DNA of 64,000 nucleotides from Aptenodytes patagonicus (taxonomy: Eukaryota; Chordata; Aves; Sphenisciformes; Spheniscidae): contig NC_134949.1 of NCBI RefSeq assembly GCF_965638725.1, positions 39,770,151 to 39,834,150 of the forward strand, read 5' to 3'. How positions within the stretch are numbered: position 1 is the first letter of the stretch; each line of letters opens with the position of its first letter. A model generated the notes under the pieces. The model was not told the origin of the DNA. It did not search any database and saw only the letters and a program-made list of their open reading frames with translations. The position numbers and the translations under genes are program-made. Of the stretch, positions 54,676-64,000 are shown in pieces.

Positions 54676-57590
54676 GGCACGTATGGTGGGTGATGATCCT
54701 CGGCGTTCACAACCACTCGGCTTTGGGATTTTTCTTCAAAAACAATTTCATCTCCTACTAATGCTTTATGCTTTGGCAAAAGATAAAGTGAGAGCATACA
54801 GCATGATGAATTTCCCCTTTTATGATCTAAAATTGTATTTCCCTAGCATGTCTCCTGTGGTGGAGAACAGCCCTGGAAATACCCTCCACTCCATACAGCG
54901 CTGAGGAAATGGGTAATTTTGATTTCTGCATCTGTGGCCAAACTACTGTGCCAGAGTGAATCTTTGTTTTGAGTTCTATTTTCTGATAGTAATTTCTAGT
55001 GAAACGTTAGGACTTTTTGTTTGTGGTGGTGGTTTTTTTTCCCCAAGGCATGCCTTATCAGTAAGGGAGTGGTGAGCGTGGGTGCCTATTCCAGCTCCTG
55101 TAGCAGATGCTGGCAGGCAAGCGTGCCTGCCTGCGGGGTTTGGGGGCTGTGTACGGGACGTTGTGACCCCAGCCCCAGCCAGGACGGGTGTTCAGTCCGA
55201 AAGGCTGAAACCCTTGGGTCTGCCCCTGTGCCGTCACCCCAACCTGCGCTCGGTACGTGCCGGGTGAGTGGTGACCAGCCTGGTGTTTGTCACTCTGCTC
55301 TTTCTGTCCTGTAAACATGTTTCTGCCCTTGGGTAGCAGCACAGAAGAAATTGACAATTGTCTGTAGTTGACGAGGTCTTTGAGATTCTTATTTAATATC
55401 GTGCTGATTTTAATCTTTAATTTATTGCAGTTTGTAAATATTCTTGTGCTTCCAGTTAGTGTTTTGAGCTTTAATTTATTGAATTAGTCTATTGGTACGT
55501 GGGTAGATACATAAATAGGTATACTTAGTAAAGCACAGTCACAGGAAACGTATTTAAGAAATTGTAGCATTAAAATAAAGTGAAATACTCAGATTATATT
55601 CAGATTAAGAGGGGCGTAGGAAGACTTACGGCTTTGTTCTCTTTTTTCCTTCCCTGAAAATGACGACTGCGTTGAACCTGAACAACATTTCTTAAATAGA
55701 GATGGAGGCTGGTGGAGCGTTAGCAGAGTGAAAATGTTTTGATGGTGTTTATTTTCCCTTGGAATGCTTTTGCATCTCCGAGGACAGCCAAGAAGCTAAC
55801 TGACGGCCTCGTTGTGCTGGTGACATTGGAGGTGATGGTCTGGAAGGTGCGGTGAGGTGATGAGAGGTTTCAAGGTTAATTTGCAACGGATGGTAATTGC
55901 TTTTGCATTTGAACACGTGGCCAAGAAAGCTGAAGGGATGGCCGGATGCTGACGAAATGTGACAGTACACAATTTTCAATAATTGTCTTAGTCTGTTCCT
56001 TCGTGCACTTCAGGTAGGCAACAGCTAAGTACAAATGCTACAAGAACTCGCATTTCTTCTTTTTTATGAAGTACAATAAACCCACTTTCTGATTAAATTA
56101 GACTTTTTCGCTGTGTAGCTATTTATTATTATTGAAATGCAACCCTTGACCCGAGGAGGCGAAATGCAAAGTGAAGTACTCGAGGCAGGTGGCAAAACTG
56201 CTTTGTTTCAGTGTCTGACATTGCTCAAAAAGGCTAGAAGCGTTGAATATTAAAATATCTGAGAACCTTTAATATCGCGTCTCCACTTAAGATTTATTAG
56301 TTACAAAGTCTGCTGCTTTTGTCCTTCAAAAAACTTGCACAGTTGAAACAGAAGTAGCTGGATTGCTGATTGTATTGAACATCCACGCTGCAAAGATGAC
56401 GCTTTTTTGCCGAGCAGCGCCCCTTGAATGTTGGTTGCAAAGTGTTGCCAGCGAGGACACAGGAAGAAACGTGTGCCGTGCCGTAGTGCGCAGGAGGCTG
56501 CGGCTGCCGCTTCCGTTAGCAAGCTGGTTTGGAAGGGGTAAAAGTGCTACAAAACTTTAACTGATGAAAAGCGTTACAGCGTGGTACAATTTTATCACCG
56601 AGTTCTGATTGCTGTGAATTTGCTTAAATGTCGCTGTCTCTGGAATGTGTCTGTGCGGGTATGAAGCCACACGCAAGACTTCAGGCAGATTTTTCCCCTT
56701 GAAGACTAATGTGAGGGAAAAACAATTCCTTATTCTTACAGAAAGCGTTGACAAGAGTAGTTGTTTCAGAAAATTGTGTTCTTACAAAAGCAAGATTAGA
56801 AAATATTTAGAAGCATAATGAAACTGAATAAATAGGATTAGTATAGGGGTGAAGAACTTTTCTTTCCCATCTTAATCTAAAGCTGCTGTTGTGTTAGGGC
56901 GTAACTTTACAAGGAGAGTTTATAATTTTAAAGCAGTTAATTTATTCCGCCAGTTAACCTGCCACACGTCTGGTGGGGTGCCAGTTATCTCAGGAAGAAA
57001 CGACATTGTGTTGTGCAACACTTAGCCTAAAAAGGAACATTTGCTGATGCGGTGCTTCCCGGGGCAGGGAAGAGCTTGGAACGTGTGTACGGGACTCGCG
57101 TTCATACCGGTTCTCAGCTCTGTTGGCCACTCTCGATTATTCACGGTGCCGGCAGGTGGATGCAGGCTTTGAGCGTCTGTAGGGTCACCGATGTACTTTA
57201 AGAGAGGACGCTATGTAGCGTGCTTGTGCTCTCGATGCATTATTGTACTTCCAGCCTCGGGGAGCGGGCCAGCGCTTCCCTAGAGCATCAGCCCTCCCGG
57301 CTGGCAGGCGTGTGCCTCTGCGCTGGGGGGATTACCTACCCTAACTGAACTTTTCCAGCTCATCCATTCCTGAGTCAAAGCCTTATTTTCTGGAGTTACT
57401 GGTCAGTTAAAGGTTACGCAAGCAATCTAAAGCAAAAAAAGAAGAAATTCTCTGAAATGTAGCTAAAGGAATCTTTTAACAATGAGTTGCACTTACTGAA
57501 CCATGGAAAAAAAGTTGCTTTTAACTGATGTGTGCTTCTTTTTTTTATTTAGCACAGATGCACTGAAAGCTTCAGGTGAACGCCTCTATA

Positions 57591-57628
57591 CGTGTGTGTA
57601 TGTGTTTGTGTGTATATATATATATATT
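57591..57628 (+). repeat. TG/TA dinucleotide repeat in MDM2 3'UTR
   Basis: A short GTGTG block is followed by (TA)n, likely polymorphic. Confidence 0.85.
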
Positions 57629-58150
57629 CTACATGTAAAATTTGTTGGTGATTGATACTTAGAAAGGTGTTGTCTTCCCTTTTGAGTAGATGTTGCTTTA
57701 ACTTAATGGCCTGACTTTGTTCTTGTTACTGAGCTAAATTAATGGCCGCCAACATGACTATTACATAATCAGTAAAATACCAAATAGCTTGTCCAAAAGC
57801 AGTCTTACTTTGTCGTCTGACTACGCATCATTGGAATGACTATTAAGCAGACCGGTTTATAGTGAATTTAAATAACTAGGCAATCTTGCCGCTACTCCTA
57901 GATGAACACGCTTTCAAGAACTTGTCACGCTGCGTACCGTCTAGATAACCAGCGCATGTGTTGCCACAGTAGGTAACCGTTAAAATACAAGTACCCGCTC
58001 GAGTTGCACAGAGTATAGATACATTTATGAGAAGAATTTTCACGTGTATTGTGTCTGCCTTTTGGTTTTCAGTTTTTCCTTTGCTGAGAAAGCTAAATAC
58101 TATGTTCTGTCGAAAAGCCTTAAATAAAGATTTGTTTATATACTCCTTGG

Positions 58151-59891
58151 TGTGCTCTCTTTTCATGTCAATGACTTAATTTTTAGAAGTTCTGCTACTT
58201 GGTTTTCATACAGATTTTTAGTTCTGTGCACCAGTATGCAGGCTCCTTCTGCCCGCACTCAGCTGCTGGGCCGCTGGCTCCTCACAGATTTCATACTTTT
58301 GGGGGATTTTAAACTCAAGGGGGCTCTAGTTCCTCTTGCTGTAAGTGACAGAATCGGAACCAAGTATCAGTGGAGGGATTAGTGGATGATTATTTACTCC
58401 TCTGACTGGTAAACAATCCACAGCAGTTCAGAGGGGGAAAAAAGTTAGAAAATTCAAGTGGATACAATGAAAACACTCAAAATACAGTATCTTGCACACA
58501 GAGCCCTCATTCCACCTCGGCATTGCTGTTTCAATTTCTAAAGTGTATTTACAACTTCGTAGGCTGCACAGAATCCGGCCAACTGGCAGACGAGTGGCTG
58601 ATGCGCAAGCTCTGCAGCCTGGCTGGTGGCAGGGCTTGGCGTGACGGGCAGGAGTGCCTTTTCAGTGGAGGCGGTGTGTTTAAAAAGGCATCAAAAGACG
58701 TAACTGCATTCCTGCAATTTTATTTACTGTGCACAGGAAAAGATTGATGTTTCCAAAGATAATCTCTTCTGGTTACTTTTGAAATTGGTTAAGAAAATTA
58801 CTGGCAGATGGAGTTTTAAAATGAAGACAGAAGACGGTACTAACTGGCTTTTCTTCTTGATAAATTTTGTGTTTATTGGACCACTTCAGAGGGCCCTGGA
58901 AATGTCTTGCCAAATTCATCTTGGCCAGGCGAAAGGAATCTGCTCATTCCGCAAGCAAGACAGCCCAGCCAGGGGCACACAGGCAGCTCAGCCGTCACCA
59001 AAACCAGCCTCTGGAACAAGATCTGGTTTGCGCCTTGCTGAGTGTGCCTGCCAGCTTCTGGCACATGAGACGTGGCCCAAACAGGGTGGTAACAGAGCTG
59101 TGCAACATAAACACTCTAAAGCCATTGCTAAAACTAGTCAGATTAAAAAATTCTGAATTGTATGCGGTTCTGTTCCATACCAAATCCGGTAAAAAATGGC
59201 CAACAGCAACGGTATAAAGCTGTAGATGACCGTTTCCGCGTTGTTTTCAATAGCTCTGTCTTAGAGGAACACAGTTTTCAGAGACCTGAGTTACTCTCTT
59301 TTGCCTGACGGCACAGTTTATCATCAGGCTTCCAGCAATGTGGCCCTTGGCCGCATACTTACACTTCATTATTTCCATCTTCCTGTCTTACAACGTGTCT
59401 GTGTTACTGGTCTTTACCTTATTTCAGCCCTGAGCAGTCTCATCTGTCTAGGTAAGAAAGAGCGTACGTAAAAATGCCATTCCTCAGTTACAGCAGTGGC
59501 TTTATTATGAGAAATTAGGATTGAGCTAACTGCTTACAGTTGTGTGGCACGTTAGCTGTTGGTTCACCAGGGAACCTGAGTTTGCATGAAACCTTTTTCT
59601 GAACTCAGGCAGATTCTTCAGAATGTATTTGTACTTTCTGCGTCAAAATTCTCCAGTTATCGCCACAGGCTGTACAGAATTTCTTTAGAGTAAAACATGA
59701 TAGTCTATATTATAATTAAAGTAAAACATTTGATTGTCGAGCCAGTATTTTACAAAATACAGTAAACATGATTGTAAATCTGAGAATTTGGTGTATATGC
59801 GAAAGAATGTATGTTCTTATACAATTCCTTGTCTGAAAAGCCACATTTGTGCAGGAAGATTTTGCCTCGCCCTGTCATGTCATTCCTGACT
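58151..59891. other. Tail-to-tail interval between MDM2 and CPM, probable CPM 3'UTR on minus strand
   Basis: No coding exon was recognised here. Minus-strand AATAAA signals (TTTATT on plus) lie at 58719-58724, 58872-58877, 59501-59506 and 59891-59896. The CPM 3'UTR could therefore end anywhere from just after the stop codon to within about 600 bases of the MDM2 end. Open frames at 58779-59217 on + (up to 125 codons) have no recognised homology. Confidence 0.5.
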
Positions 59892-60125
59892 TTATTTGAA
59901 AATTACAAGCATAACGGTCATTAAAACCAAGACGTGTAGAGTTGGTTTTACTGCAGCTGAAGCCCGTTCGAGCTCTTGGTAGAGGGGAGTTTTGGGACAC
60001 GAAGCAGCTCGCGATCTGATAGAGACTTCTGAGAAAGAGAAGTCGTGTTTCAAAGCACTGAAGTTACCGGTATTGTCGTGTATTTCCACTGTCTTCAGCA
60101 TCGGTTTAAATCCCGGTACAGTAGC
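59892..60125 (-). CDS. CPM: CPM last coding exon (GPI-anchor signal)
   Basis: The exon encodes [29 protein letters not shown], a divergent Ser/Arg-rich linker, and the hydrophobic tail [17 protein letters not shown], then TAA. Small residues in ERASAAVK are candidate omega sites. The acceptor is GCTCCTAG. Confidence 0.92.
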   Translation of the reverse strand, partial: ATVPGFKPMLKTVEIHDNTGNFSALKHDFSFSEVSIRSRAASCPKTPLYQELERASAAVKPTLHVLVLMTVMLVIFK

Positions 60126-63100
60126 CTAGGAGCAAACATGAAAGATTTACTTGGCCTGAAGCGTTGAGTTCAGCTGTGAAACAATCATTATCTAACATGC
60201 TTATTTACACTTTCAATGTATAGGAAAAGCGTTCTAAACATAAGTTTGAGAACACGGAATGAGAAAAGAGTAAAGTTTTTCACATTACAGCAATAAGACT
60301 AAACCCCAAAAAACCCTGAGATGAAAACAGAATATTTATTTATAACAGGGGTGCACCACATGCTGTACAGGAGAGGGAATCCTGCAGTTACGCTTAAGCG
60401 TAGGCCCTGCCTGCTGCCAGCCAAGGGCTTATGCTGCATGGATGTTCTCTAATACCAGACAACCTCCGCAGAGAAGCCATTTTGACCCAAGGAAATAACT
60501 GTCAACTGATGGCGGCGTCAGCCCGTCGCTGCCTGGGGCTACGTGGATCCCAGCCTCCACCTCCTCGCCCTTCAAGAGCTCTGCGGTTTGTTTCAGACAC
60601 CTCAGGCTAGTGTCACCGTGGTCCGGATGCTCATCCCAGCTGGCTCCACCATCCAGGTCAGATGAGTGCTTATCTCTAGAAGTTCTGGGGACTTGAGATC
60701 TTACTGTATCAAAAAATTTCCTTTCTGCTGACTCAAAATGTTTTAAGATATTATTTTCATTTAATTCTGCTAAAGAGTCTTTACAGCTCCTGTATATGAC
60801 CTGAGCAAGTTCAGCTCGTTCGTCTGTAGGGATGCAGTCTCACTGTGCTCAGGAACTCAATGCAATTAGAAACAATAATTTGGTGAGGCCGCACACTTAC
60901 ATTGATCACGTACGTCCCAGGCAAAAGGAGAAGAAAGTACTCCCCTTGTTCGTTTGTTCTGTAGGGGCAGATGTGACGCCTTCCTTTGGCTTCCACGATG
61001 GCATTGGGAATAGGATTCCCATTCTTATCAGTAACTTGACCCTTGACACCTATGAAAAAGGGAGAGGAGAGAAAGATCACAACCTGTAACTGCGGTGAGC
61101 CTCCTTCTCTGGGAAAGTCAGACTGTTTGTTGCTGGAGGCACTCTAAGGCTATTTCAGTGATTTCGAGCACATCTAGTATCACTAGTCGCTTCTATCTTA
61201 CTGAAGGGAATTAAAATAGAAAATCCTGTGTTGTTGTTATTAATAGTTTACCCTCATATTAAGTCAGAAAGCAGCGTTGTAATCTCTGCTTCTAAATCTC
61301 TTTTGTTGAAAACACCATGTATACTTATTGTACACGTCTTTTACTGAAGGGCTTCAATCTTCAGTACTGGTTTGGGGGTTTTTTGCCTTTTTTTTTTTTT
61401 ATTTAAAATAAGTCAGCCTCTTATCTAGTACTTCCCAATGGCAGAATACCAACAGTGTCTGCTTATGAAGTAGTTTCCCTAAATTCTCACACACCACCTT
61501 CAAGGCAGCACTGGGATTAAGCAAAGATAAAACGGCAGTCAGACATTCTGGGCAACAAAATGCAAGATAAGCAACAGATTTATGCAAACCCTTCAACTCA
61601 TTGTAAAGTACCGCTGCTTCACTAAGCCACAGCTCTCTTCTAGGTGTGATCTTGACCTCACAGTTGGAAAAGCCTTACAAAAATACCGAATCCAAGCAGC
61701 AGAGACCCGTGAAACACCATCCACATGCACACGCGCGCACACATTTAGAGGCCTCTGGAATAAACGACCGCCCCGAGGCTGCTCAGGAAAGCAGACTCCC
61801 TGAGCGGGGTGTATGGTAAGACGGCCCCAGGGGCCTGTCCCTTGCTCCTGCCCCAGCGCATTTTAAGGCCCTTGCACCACTGTAGTAGTGCCCATCGCCT
61901 CACACCTGACACACCTGTAAGCTCTCCTCCCTCACCCATCCCTGGCCTTGCAGCACTTGCTATTGAGAAGCCATAGCTCCCAAGTCCACGCCAGAGCTCC
62001 TCACCTGTGAGCTCTGACACTGGCCCAGGCTGCTGAAGGGTTCCCGCTTTGCCCACCGGCCTGGCCTCAGCTTTAGCTCCCTTCCCCATTCGCGTACCCA
62101 CCTAGATGTACTTGTTTTATATATTCGATCAGAGCAACTTTGTTGTCTCTCCAGAACTTTTCCAGCTGGTCTGCTGGAGGATATTTACAGCATGACAGCT
62201 CCAATGTAATTTCAAAACATTGTCCCCAGACATAGTTGTAATCTTGCATTCCACCTTAAAAGTGAAATAAAACAAACAGTGTTCAGCTGCAAAGAAGGAC
62301 CAAGTTCAAGCTAGAAGAAAAACAGGAGAGTTAAAGTGTTGGTACTTGCATCACACCTGCAAGAAAAGTAAATCAGATAAACTATTCCTCAATGTCACAC
62401 TTGTATTTACTACCTCCTGTGGAAAACCAACTTGATTACTCTAGTTACATATAGAGCGGTGTTTTCTAAAGCACAGTGGCATTTCGGGAATGATGATTAT
62501 TATGGCTGAGGAAGGGTGGGTCTTTGACTTAAATTCATTCGAGCACTCCCAACTAAATAGGGGCAGATAAATTCACAGGCTGGCACAGAGTTTGCCACTG
62601 CCAAAGCCACCCTAAGAGCCTTTTAAGGCTTTGAATTCCGACTGTGAAAACAACACGCAGTGCCACAGTACACACGACCCATATTCTATTTGGCTACACA
62701 TAAACAGTAATGAAAACATTTATTTCAGTAATCAAACGTTAAAAAAAAAGGATGATATACAAGCAGAAGATTGGTTTTCTTTCTGAAAGGACACGACCTT
62801 GGTGCCACACCAGTGCGTGTGCGTAATCTATACAGCTATGCAGGCCTTAAGAAAGGGCACAGAAGCAGCCAGACGGCAGAGACTGCCTCATTCACTTGTG
62901 TAACTGCTGATCGGGAGAGCCTGCAAACACCCACGTCCTGCTCAGAGAATCCGCGTGAATGCGTTGGCTTGTTCCCCTCATCAACCCTCTACTCTGGGCA
63001 AAATCACAGCCCTTTTGTCATCAAAGATGGCAGGAGAAAGTGAGAACATCGTATCTGAAGCAGCTGAAAAAAAATATCACTGACATTCTTACCTTCCAGC

Positions 63101-63698
63101 TGGTACCAAGAATACCCGTTGGTGATGCCTTCTGGAAAGGGTTGTCTGTTGTCACACCCAGTCCCTTTGTACATGATGGCATGGTTGAAAGAATAGGTTT
63201 TTGCCAGATGAATAAAGACATCATCATCTGGAGACCTGCTATAGCCTTTCAAAGAGCCGGTAACTGCAGAATAAAGATAGCCATCGTGTAACTCTCGTTA
63301 CTGGTAAAACATACAGTGCTGGCTTACATACAGGATAAACATCTCCCAAATAGCCGTATCAGGCAGTGAATTTTGATGGGGTTTATCAAAGTCTGCCCAT
63401 CCCAGCTCAAAAGCTGGAAAAACCTTGCAGAAATCCTTACAAATTTTGCTTTGGTACAGCTAATGATCCTAAACCAATTCAGCTGTGGAGAAAAGAGTTT
63501 GTTACTAGCTTACCTGAGTTACCATTATCAAAGGTGTAACTGGCAACCAGGGCACCCCCGTGCAAATTTGCCGAAAGAACAAACGTTTCATTTTTTATCC
63601 AGTTCATTACTGCTTGAGTCTCTGGCTGAATGCTAGCGTTGTTATTTTCAAAGGCATCAGGAAAATTTCTGTTCAGATCTTCTCCGTTCTTATTGTAC
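59892..63698 (-). CDS. CPM: CPM, carboxypeptidase M (last 5 coding exons, C-terminal part)
   Basis: CPM is a zinc metallocarboxypeptidase (M14, N/E subfamily) held on the outer plasma membrane by a GPI anchor. It removes C-terminal Arg or Lys from peptides such as kinins. Minus-strand exons in order are 63698-63514, 63263-63093, 62254-62102, 61049-60901 and 60125-59892. They join in frame to about 296 residues, matching the last two thirds of human CPM (443). Seen: substrate-binding DLNRNFPD, the third zinc ligand His in [18 protein letters not shown], the catalytic Glu in [14 protein letters not shown], the C-terminal transthyretin-like domain ([19 protein letters not shown]), and a hydrophobic GPI-signal tail ending VMLVIFK. 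Zinc ligands His/Glu of the HGDE motif lie upstream, outside the window. N-glycosylation sequons are NAS, NET and NFS. CPM is convergent with MDM2. Confidence 0.96.
60901..61049 (-). CDS. CPM: CPM coding exon (transthyretin-like domain)
   Basis: The exon encodes [20 protein letters not shown], then [19 protein letters not shown] and PGTYVIN. The acceptor is TTTTCATAG and the donor is GTAAGT. It ends in phase 0. Confidence 0.95.
62102..62254 (-). CDS. CPM: CPM coding exon (catalytic Glu)
   Basis: The exon encodes [20 protein letters not shown], then [19 protein letters not shown] and IEYIKQVHL. It contains the catalytic Glu in the FEITLEL motif. The acceptor is CTTTTAAG and the donor is GTGGGT. 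Confidence 0.95.
63093..63263 (-). CDS. CPM: CPM coding exon
   Basis: The exon encodes [20 protein letters not shown], then [19 protein letters not shown]. The acceptor is TATTCTGCAG and the donor is GTAAGA. The Tyr in NGYSWY corresponds to the substrate-binding Tyr of the family. Confidence 0.95.
63514..63698 (-). CDS. CPM: CPM coding exon (LNRN and LHGGAL motifs)
   Basis: The exon encodes [20 protein letters not shown], then [11 protein letters not shown] and [20 protein letters not shown], with the zinc-ligand His. The minus-strand acceptor is TTTCTAAG and the donor is GTAAGC. Confidence 0.95.
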
Positions 63699-64000
63699 CT
63701 TAGAAAGAGAGAAGACATTCCCATTACCGTTTTGCCTATAGGCGCTTCCACGTCGCCAGCCTCCCAGTACTTAAGGTCTGTGGCATGCTAGTGTCTTCAG
63801 GAGACACGCAAGATGACCATTGCAAATCTCAAGCATTAAGAAGATGGACTCTCGTTTGCTTTCTGGCAGCACTGGAATTTTCATAGGACACAAGAAAACA
63901 ATTCTTCTATTATATTTCAGGTGGAAACAGCGAATAATATTTAATATGCATATGGCATGCTCACACCTACTCATACGTGAATTAGAAAAGCCTAAGCTAG

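Larger units (their letters stand above)
52096..58150 (+). other. MDM2: MDM2 3'UTR with several candidate poly(A) signals
   Basis: There are AATAAA signals at 52227-52232, 52554-52559, 56075-56080 and 58123-58128. The last is followed by a strong GT-rich element (CCTTGGTGTGCTCTC), which suggests the longest form ends near 58150. A (CAAA)n-type A-rich tract sits at 54582-54675 and a TG/TA tract at 57591-57628. No coding exon was seen. The length of the UTR is inferred. Confidence 0.6.

Noticed and set aside
58779-59217. Overlapping 116- to 125-codon open frames between MDM2 and CPM
   Set aside because: They lie in probable 3'UTR of CPM on the other strand, without homology or gene context.

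Overview
This is vertebrate nuclear DNA, most likely from a bird. It holds spliced genes with GT-AG introns, two CpG islands, and truncated CR1 non-LTR retrotransposons ending in the ATTCTRTG-type repeat typical of birds and reptiles. Interspersed repeats are sparse. Four genes were read exon by exon, with every splice phase joining in frame. Their order is that of human 12q15: NUP107 (+), SLC35E3 (+), MDM2 (+), CPM (-). The exact species cannot be fixed from this sequence. Layout: 1-11960 carries the last 15 coding exons of NUP107, about 531 residues (a nuclear-pore Y-complex scaffold protein), ending at a stop codon at 11733-11735. A GC-rich stretch at 12560-13760 is the promoter and first-exon CpG island of SLC35E3. 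That gene is complete in five coding exons (309 residues, a ten-TM nucleotide-sugar/triose-phosphate-transporter-like protein), and its 3'UTR probably runs to about 19555. From 19560 to 38400 no gene is recognised. The clear mobile element there is a truncated CR1 split by a 562-bp solo LTR with a 5-bp target duplication. From 38400 to 39540 lies the MDM2 CpG island with a constitutive P1 and a TATA-containing P2 promoter, the latter next to two p53 response elements. MDM2 is complete in ten coding exons (484 residues). A candidate 3'UTR of about 6 kb brings it tail-to-tail with CPM. The last five coding exons of CPM (about 296 residues, a GPI-anchored metallocarboxypeptidase) lie on the minus strand at 59892-63698, and the window ends inside a CPM intron. 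MDM2 is the p53 ubiquitin ligase, and its P2 promoter shows the known p53 feedback in sequence. The four genes share a conserved block but no common pathway that I can see. No undescribed gene system was found. The most interesting structures are non-coding: a near-perfect 59-bp-arm hairpin filling most of SLC35E3 intron 1; a textbook U12-type intron in SLC35E3; an 85-bp inverted repeat beside a poly(T) tract in MDM2 intron 3; a 27-G run in the MDM2 first exon or promoter; and the nested LTR-in-CR1 insertion.
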